In this document: positions 58,901-64,000 of the stretch, one piece after another
How the letters are laid out: every line of letters begins with the position of its first letter
Position numbering within the stretch: the stretch's first letter is position 1
DNA from: Takakia lepidozioides
Taxonomy: Eukaryota; Streptophyta; Takakiopsida; Takakiales; Takakiaceae
Direction of reading: 5' to 3'
Assembly: GCA_030704615.1 (NCBI GenBank)
Contig: CM060731.1
Span: 72,456,756 to 72,520,755 of the forward strand
Length of the DNA stretch: 64,000 nucleotides
Translations under genes and position numbers: made by a program
Notes under the pieces: generated by a model
Told to the model about the DNA's origin: nothing
Seen by the model: only the letters and a program-made list of their open reading frames with translations
The model's database searches: none

Positions 58901-61158
58901 GCGTGGATAGTAGTACTATGATTTGGCGATTCAGAAAACAGGGCAAGAAACGTGTCGAGTTAAGAACTTCGAGACCAGTGTGACTGGATGTGAATTTGCG
59001 CATACTTGGCCGCAGTGAAAGTTTGAACTGAGACCTCGGATCCATTGCCACTACACCCTTGTATCCTCCATAGCGTATCTGAAAAGCAGAGGGTACAATC
59101 ATTGTTTGAAGCTTCTTCAAACCACATTTTCGGGCAACCTCTGCCGCAAATGCTTTGGAAATTTTCCCAATCCCATCTGAGAAACAGTATTGAAACAAAC
59201 CATACTCATCTGCCCTCTTGATGTCAGGGAGCTGTTGCACTTCATGGGCGCAAACTTCTAGCGTGGGTGTGGATGAAGAGAAACACTGGCCCATACGGGC
59301 CGCGCACTTGGCCACATTTCGGATGCTGAGAAAGTCCCCCATCCATTTCCTAATGGTCTGCGCAGTTAGCAACTGGTTTGAAGCAAACATCCAGACTGAT
59401 TGCTCTCTCAACTGGCTTGAAGAAAAGGCCAAAAAATCAAATTTTTTCCCTCCCAACCTGACCCCCTTTTGCAAGACGGACAGGATTCTGTCAAAGACTT
59501 CTGATCTCTCTGCAAGTAGCCCTGCCAGTGCTCCACCTTTAGCAGGGGTAGATAGAACGGTAGAAGGGACACGATTCCAATCCTCATCCACGAAGGATAC
59601 TCGGAGAAAGTTGTTGATGTGAGCTGCATGATGCCTAGTCACGCGATTTGAACTATCAATCTCAGGCCCCATGCAGTATACTTTGGTTGGAGTCACGAAC
59701 AGGCGATGCACCCACATCAGGCCTTCTTCCAACTTGATGGAGGCTGATATGGGCAACTTGGTGCTCTTGTATCTTGCTAGCTCATCCCGTACATACTTTG
59801 CTGGATCCTGACAACGGACCTTTGCATCTAACATACTCTGCAAAGCCAATTTAGCATGCTCCAGTGGTGTGGATTGAAGCAATTGATAGAATGTGGGACC
59901 AAGCATTGGCCCACTCACAATGCCAAGCTGTACAAGCTGATTTACCTTGAACATAAGCTCAAAATTCACTTCAGAGCATTCTACAATTGGCACGAGCACC
60001 TGCGATGTGACATATGACATTCGGACCTGCAGACTGATTACTCGAAAGGCAGGGGGATATGCAGCCAATCGAAAGTCTGCAAGGTTTTTGAAGAGGTTAT
60101 TCATCACTCCACTTGATATAGTGGGAAGCTGTAGTGCATATGCCAAAGACTGGCCTATGCTCCTGTTAGGAGTGAAATCTGTGGCTCGAACCCATGGTTC
60201 CTCCTGCTCCTCCTTGCGGAAAGTGTGTGGATCCATTGAGCTGAAACCGGAAAATAAATCTGTCAGAAAATCCCCCGTTTTGACACCAGTCGCTCTGCGT
60301 CGGTAGACATATGGTGGGTGTGATGCCTGTGCCACAACCAAAATTCACATGTAAACCTTTAAAGAATCTCTGAAAGAGAGTTGAAGGGCACTATATGCAA
60401 AGTAAGATCAGCCACTTCACAAAGCTGGTAGACATGAGCAGGAAAGGCATGGTAGACAGATACATGGATGACAGATGCAAATGGAAAGCCATCTGAGTTT
60501 CCCATTCGGAAGGGGGTTGCGGGTTGAGGCTCTCAACTCTTCTACAAACATGCAATCCCCATCATAATCCATCCATGTATCATTGCAAACTTTGCTAAAG
60601 GAAAAACTGTTGTGGCCAAACCTTTAGCACCAAGGCTCTGCTGTCTTCTTGAGTGGTAGCAGCAACTATCTCAGTAATATCTTTGAACAGAAACTCCACC
60701 TTGAACTCTGGCTTCCCCAAGGTGTCCTCAATGGACAGCAAGTATCGTAACCGTTCACTATGAAAGTCGATCTCTGTGGTCACGTTGGGTGCTGACCACA
60801 GGACATCATACCCAGCATCACTGCAGGTCTGGCAGCTGAGTGACAACAGCCCTTGTTCAAGTCTGACCAGATCATGCTGTGGCTTCTGGACAATGGGACC
60901 ATTTGCACGGCGCACTTTTAGAATATTATTTAGAAGGACCAGGTGGCCATTTTCTGCCAGCAAAGCAGCAAGATCTGCTGCTGCTTCATTGAGGAAGTTC
61001 ACAAATCCGTAGCCCTTAGGCTTGAAACTGTCTCTGTTTGTTTGTATGTCAACCGAAGATACAGTGTGTTTCCCCACAGACTTCTCTAACAAGTTCACCA
61101 AATCAATGGCTGTTGTAGATGATGGAATGTTGGACACGTGAGTTTTCCACACCCCCAT
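55906..61158 (-). CDS. RDR1-type RNA-dependent RNA polymerase, intact
   Basis: This is a cellular RNA-dependent RNA polymerase. RDR1/2/6-clade enzymes turn single-stranded RNA into double-stranded RNA for Dicer-like proteins in small-RNA silencing, and RDR1 acts mainly in antiviral and stress-linked silencing. Five exons: 61158-60622, 60326-58800, 58660-58206, 58028-57878 and 56718-55906. They are in continuous phase and give 1160 residues, close to RDR1 length. Residues 1-179 hold an RRM-like N-terminus (KGYGFVNF). Then come the body, with YFSDGIGK-type and PSAFQIRYGGYKGVV boxes, LRAFRASQLVDLRTRSRI, KNPCLHPGDIRVLKAV and the catalytic DLDGD (about 850-854; 58000-57986). The C-terminal domain has IANAHVVHADREPE, AVDFPKTGVP and SAWYYVTYHP. 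This wording matches RDR1 more than RDR2 or RDR6. I chose the ATG at 61158; one 21 bases upstream is possible, but a candidate 5' UTR intron (GGAG|GTAGGT to ttggcag) argues against it. Intron 4 uses a GC donor. Confidence 0.9.
57152..57580 (+). mobile_element. 3' end of a LINE-type retroelement in RDR intron 4
   Basis: The sequence reads ETEEHFFFYCPLYYEIHGRF and, after a stop, LAAYLHEALTVRQS. The HFFFYCPLY box resembles the zinc-binding C-terminus of plant LINE reverse transcriptases. It is followed by a 3' UTR-like part (AGCTTTCCGG, AGCTTTCTACGG) and a (CATTT)n tail at about 57547-57578. The tail is also present in the left copy near 6340-6390, where the coding part is deleted. It lies on the strand opposite to the RDR gene. 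Confidence 0.6.
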
Positions 61159-64000
61159 AGTTGGCACCCTGCCAATCAAGCCAACCTACCTCCATTCATG
61201 ATGTAATGAAACTGGATCATAGCTTCCACTCTCGCAAGTCCAGCCACCATTGGTATACAGGATTACTGCCTGACAAACAAACCACATTATTAATTGCTTT
61301 GAACTAGCCTTGAACATCTCCTATATGCACGGTATATTTACCACTATTTGCATTTCACTTACGGCAGGCATTTGCTGTACTTTACATTTGGGCCCACGTC
61401 CTCTCCTAAGAGTGTCCAGTTCTCCCCCGACCTGCAGACACAGGGTTTAAGAGCTTGCCATAGGCCGGGGGCCTGATGATGCATTCTTTGTTGCTCAGAC
61501 AAGCCACAATCCGATTTCGCCACAATTTGTTACAAAAAATAAGAAAAAGAGACGCCAGCAAAAGTACGTTTCAGGCTACAATTACAGACGTCCTCAATTC
61601 CGAACTTAAATCGACTGGAGCACTTCTTCTCCTACATCCCAAGCTAAGGCTATAGTTAAAACACACTTAGTGAGAAAATGAAAACCAGACGTGCGACAAA
61701 GCCTCCCAACCTTTCACAATAGGCTTGAAAAACAACAAGATGACACTTTCGCTGTAAATTCTTCTGCCTAAAAAACCGTCTAATTGCTCTGCTCTTTCTG
61801 CTTAGTGTCAATTTGGCCCTGCGCGGATCTACACATAGCACTAAAATAGGAGAGATAACCCTGACTAAACCTCAACGCTGATGAAAGTATGACATCAGCG
61901 GAGCCGTGCAACACCCGCTAACCCACCAGCAGCATCGCCCAAAATTTAAGACCACGTTGATGAAAGGAGGCGGAGCGGTGCAATTAGCAGCTGCTGTTGC
62001 TGTGACCACACGCTCGTTGATTTCTGCACATCACACCAGTACCTGCCATGCTTGCATTTGTCTCTCCCCAAAAAAGGCAGAAGAGGACGATGATCCAAAC
62101 TTGTGCATGCAGCATTGCCCCACACACGCATCACCATTGAGATACATTGAGCCTGTTGTAAGCGCTCTCTCTCTCTCGTCCTCTTCTTCCTTTACTGTCG
62201 AACTGACTTCTGTCGGACGGACGTCCGTCGCACAGTCACATCCTCCGTCATGACTTCGACATCTCCATTTCAGATACATGAGAATGGGCAGCACATGAGC
62301 CACGTTTCTTTTTAGTTTTTTTCAACAGGAAATGAATAGGTGGAGCCCTTTACATGGTCCAACGAAACTATGACAAATATATATATATAGACGCCTCCAG
62401 AAAGGAGCGTAAATTATGGTGTCTGAAAGGAGTCGCTGTTATAGTCCACTCCGGCAGTCCACCATTGCAGTCCGATCCCAAGACTCTAATGTGTACCATG
62501 TGTGTTGTGCAGAATTGTTTTTGAAGGAGTACTCATTTTCCTCTGCCTTTGGCCTGTCCGCAAGGCATGGGTGAAGCAATCATGCAAGAAAACGAAAGAT
62601 CCGGTGACCGCTGTAAACTTGTTGAAGGATATGGGAGACCTCATGTACTGTAGAGGGGGACCACGCAACGAGAAAAGAGCGCTTCGGTGGGTTGCAAGGA
62701 GAATCACTAGTGTTGAGCGTATATTGATTTCAATATACCCTCAGGGTCCGGGTTACCCCTTTTCAAAAAAACAATGGACCCTCCGGGTCCGGGTTTCAAA
62801 TTTGTGTGCACATACAATCCGGGTCGGGTCAGGATAAAATAAGATCTGAATAATAACCGGGTTAGGGTATGTCCGGGTATTCATATAATATACCCTCGGG
62901 GTAAGGGTAGATTAAGGGTCCGGGCCTGTTATTATTATTATTATTATTTACAAAAAAAAACATGTACCAAAAATATAAATTTATAAAGAACAACTATTAT
63001 TCCTATTATGTTCCTTAAGCAAATAATGGAACAACACAATAATAAGGAAAAAAAACTTTAAGACAGTCCAATAGAAAATGGCCCAGCTAATTCATGTTTT
63101 CAACACATTCAATTCTCTGAGAAGCCATAAGGTAGATTACACACCCCCTCGTTGATCTAATTCTTAATCAGATTCTATTAGCTTCAATTTGGTACTTTGC
63201 ACCAGAGATTAAGAGCGGCCTTCATGGACCCGGCCCACAGTTTAAGGGAGGAAACAGACAAAAATGGCCGGATACACATACCGCTTCCACATATGGGTGG
63301 CAACGCTCGGTTGCCGAGCAAGCGCGTTTGTAGCGCACCCGGATAAAATGGGATGGGAGCTCCGTGGACGAGTACCGCGAATTGATTGCAGTGTCCACTT
63401 ACTGCATGTACCGGTTGCAGACCCAATACGATTTGACGGTTTGATAAAGATGCAGAGCGAGACTTGACAAGTACTTGGTTATTAGGTGGTATCCTGTACC
63501 ACGTCACCGTAAAGTTCAAATGAGCACCCGACCGCCGAGATCCACATGATTGTGGAAACGCTCGAGGGGACCCGGCTATTTTCTCTAAGCGCGAGTGGGC
63601 AAACTCCTTATTTTGCAGGCCGGGCTCCTCCCACATAGAAGGACGCTGTATGTCACTATTGAGGAAAGTCTATTTTTAGAATATGCAGATTGTTAATTTC
63701 TCAGTTGAAGGTCTTTACGTTCCCCCTAGTCCTACGTCTCCTGATAGCCAGGCCACACATATCATTTGCCCCCGTTGGCAAGACGGCGTCTTCCCAACGT
63801 TACAAGGGGAGCGGCCACACAAACCCCATCCTTCTTTGGTGGGACCCAGTTTCAACAACAGGGATTGGTTGCTAAGATCCAACAATGCAAAGGGTGATGT
63901 CAGGATACAGTCTACCCTCCATAAATGTTCCCTCCATATCTGTTAATCCTCTTTATCTGTTATCTTTTTTCTTACTCCCAAAGATTTTACAAACCAAGTG
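61159..64000. other. Region upstream of the RDR gene
   Basis: This region should contain the 5' UTR and promoter of the RDR gene, transcribed leftward. A possible 5' UTR intron ends about a dozen bases before the ATG. A (TA)n run lies at about 62377-62388. Several short open frames (62502-62837 plus, 63184-63636 minus) have no recognisable similarity. Confidence 0.4.
62728..62955. repeat. hAT-like short element rich in GGGTCCGGG, with a (TTA)n tract
   Basis: The word GGGTCCGGG or a close variant (cagggtccgggtta, ccgggtccgggttt, cgggtatgtccggg, aagggtccgggcc) recurs at least four times between about 62741 and 62929. 'atataccctc' occurs near both sides. Short non-autonomous hAT elements of plants often show such GGGTCCGGGT(A) ends. 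A (TTA)n microsatellite follows at about 62930-62948. Confidence 0.4.

Larger units (their letters stand above)
52618..60507. repeat. Right copy of the duplicated P450-RDR segment
   Basis: This is the direct-orientation partner of 2180-9352. It lacks P450 exon 1 but runs into RDR exon 1 beyond its right edge. It keeps two stretches lost on the left: the 5' part of RDR exon 5, and about 290 bp in RDR intron 4 that carry a LINE remnant. Confidence 0.9.

Noticed and set aside
58644-60341. A separate single-exon RDR protein of 565 residues
   Set aside because: It is exon 2 of the RDR gene read through into intron 2. The frame has no ATG start and is preceded by a stop, while splice sites at 60326 and 58800 keep phase with neighbouring exons.
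55906-61158. Integrated RNA-virus polymerase
   Set aside because: DLDGD and the surrounding boxes are those of cellular eukaryotic RDRs, the gene has spliceosomal introns, and it aligns along its length with plant RDR1.
62502-62837. Plus-strand open frame of 111 codons upstream of the RDR gene
   Set aside because: No domain, no homologue I recognise, and it runs into the hAT-like repeat. Likely chance.

Overview
The window is nuclear DNA of a land plant. I infer a fern or another seed-free plant from four things: introns of a few hundred bases, an RDR1-type RNA-dependent RNA polymerase, PPR fragments of the 'MYVKCGSIMDA' style together with OSB-type PDF motifs, and a short TTTAGGG run. The lineage was not proved. 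Most of the window is repetitive. I see no tRNA, rRNA or CRISPR array.

Layout. (1) 1213-9352: an intact six-exon cytochrome P450 (+), then a decayed copy of an RDR1 gene (-). (2) 9353-52617: about 43 kb of mobile-element and gene debris. It holds a deleted Ty3/gypsy element (9957-12595), a gag/protease remnant (16.6-18.1 kb), mosaics of PPR and OSB fragments in both orientations around a broken glycosyltransferase gene (19.4-28.1 kb), an unrecognised multi-exon minus-strand gene (29.1-32.6 kb), a tandem array of about 38 hairpin-bearing ~116-bp units that reverses strand twice (33.0-37.5 kb), a MULE-like SWIM transposase pseudogene (37.8-40.3 kb), and a second Ty3/gypsy element carrying a 4.27-kb internal inversion (40.3-47.0 kb). 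(3) 52618-61158: a decayed copy of the P450 (+), then an intact five-exon RDR1-type gene (-). (4) 61159-64000: the region upstream of the RDR gene, with a hAT-like GGGTCCGGG repeat.

The organising event is a direct duplication of a P450-RDR segment (about 2180-9352 and 52618-60507). One boundary lies in P450 intron 1 and the other in RDR intron 1. Only the left copy keeps P450 exon 1 and only the right copy keeps RDR exon 1, which is the geometry of a tandem duplication later pushed apart by insertions. Each gene is intact in exactly one copy. Splicing the exons I delimited gives an uninterrupted 498-residue P450 (left) and an uninterrupted 1160-residue RDR (right).

The strongest candidates for something undescribed are the hairpin satellite, with its four-unit higher-order repeat and near-spacerless foldback at about 35,563, and the PPR-OSB mosaic family. 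All exon limits come from reading splice signals and phase by eye; no alignment or transcript data were available.
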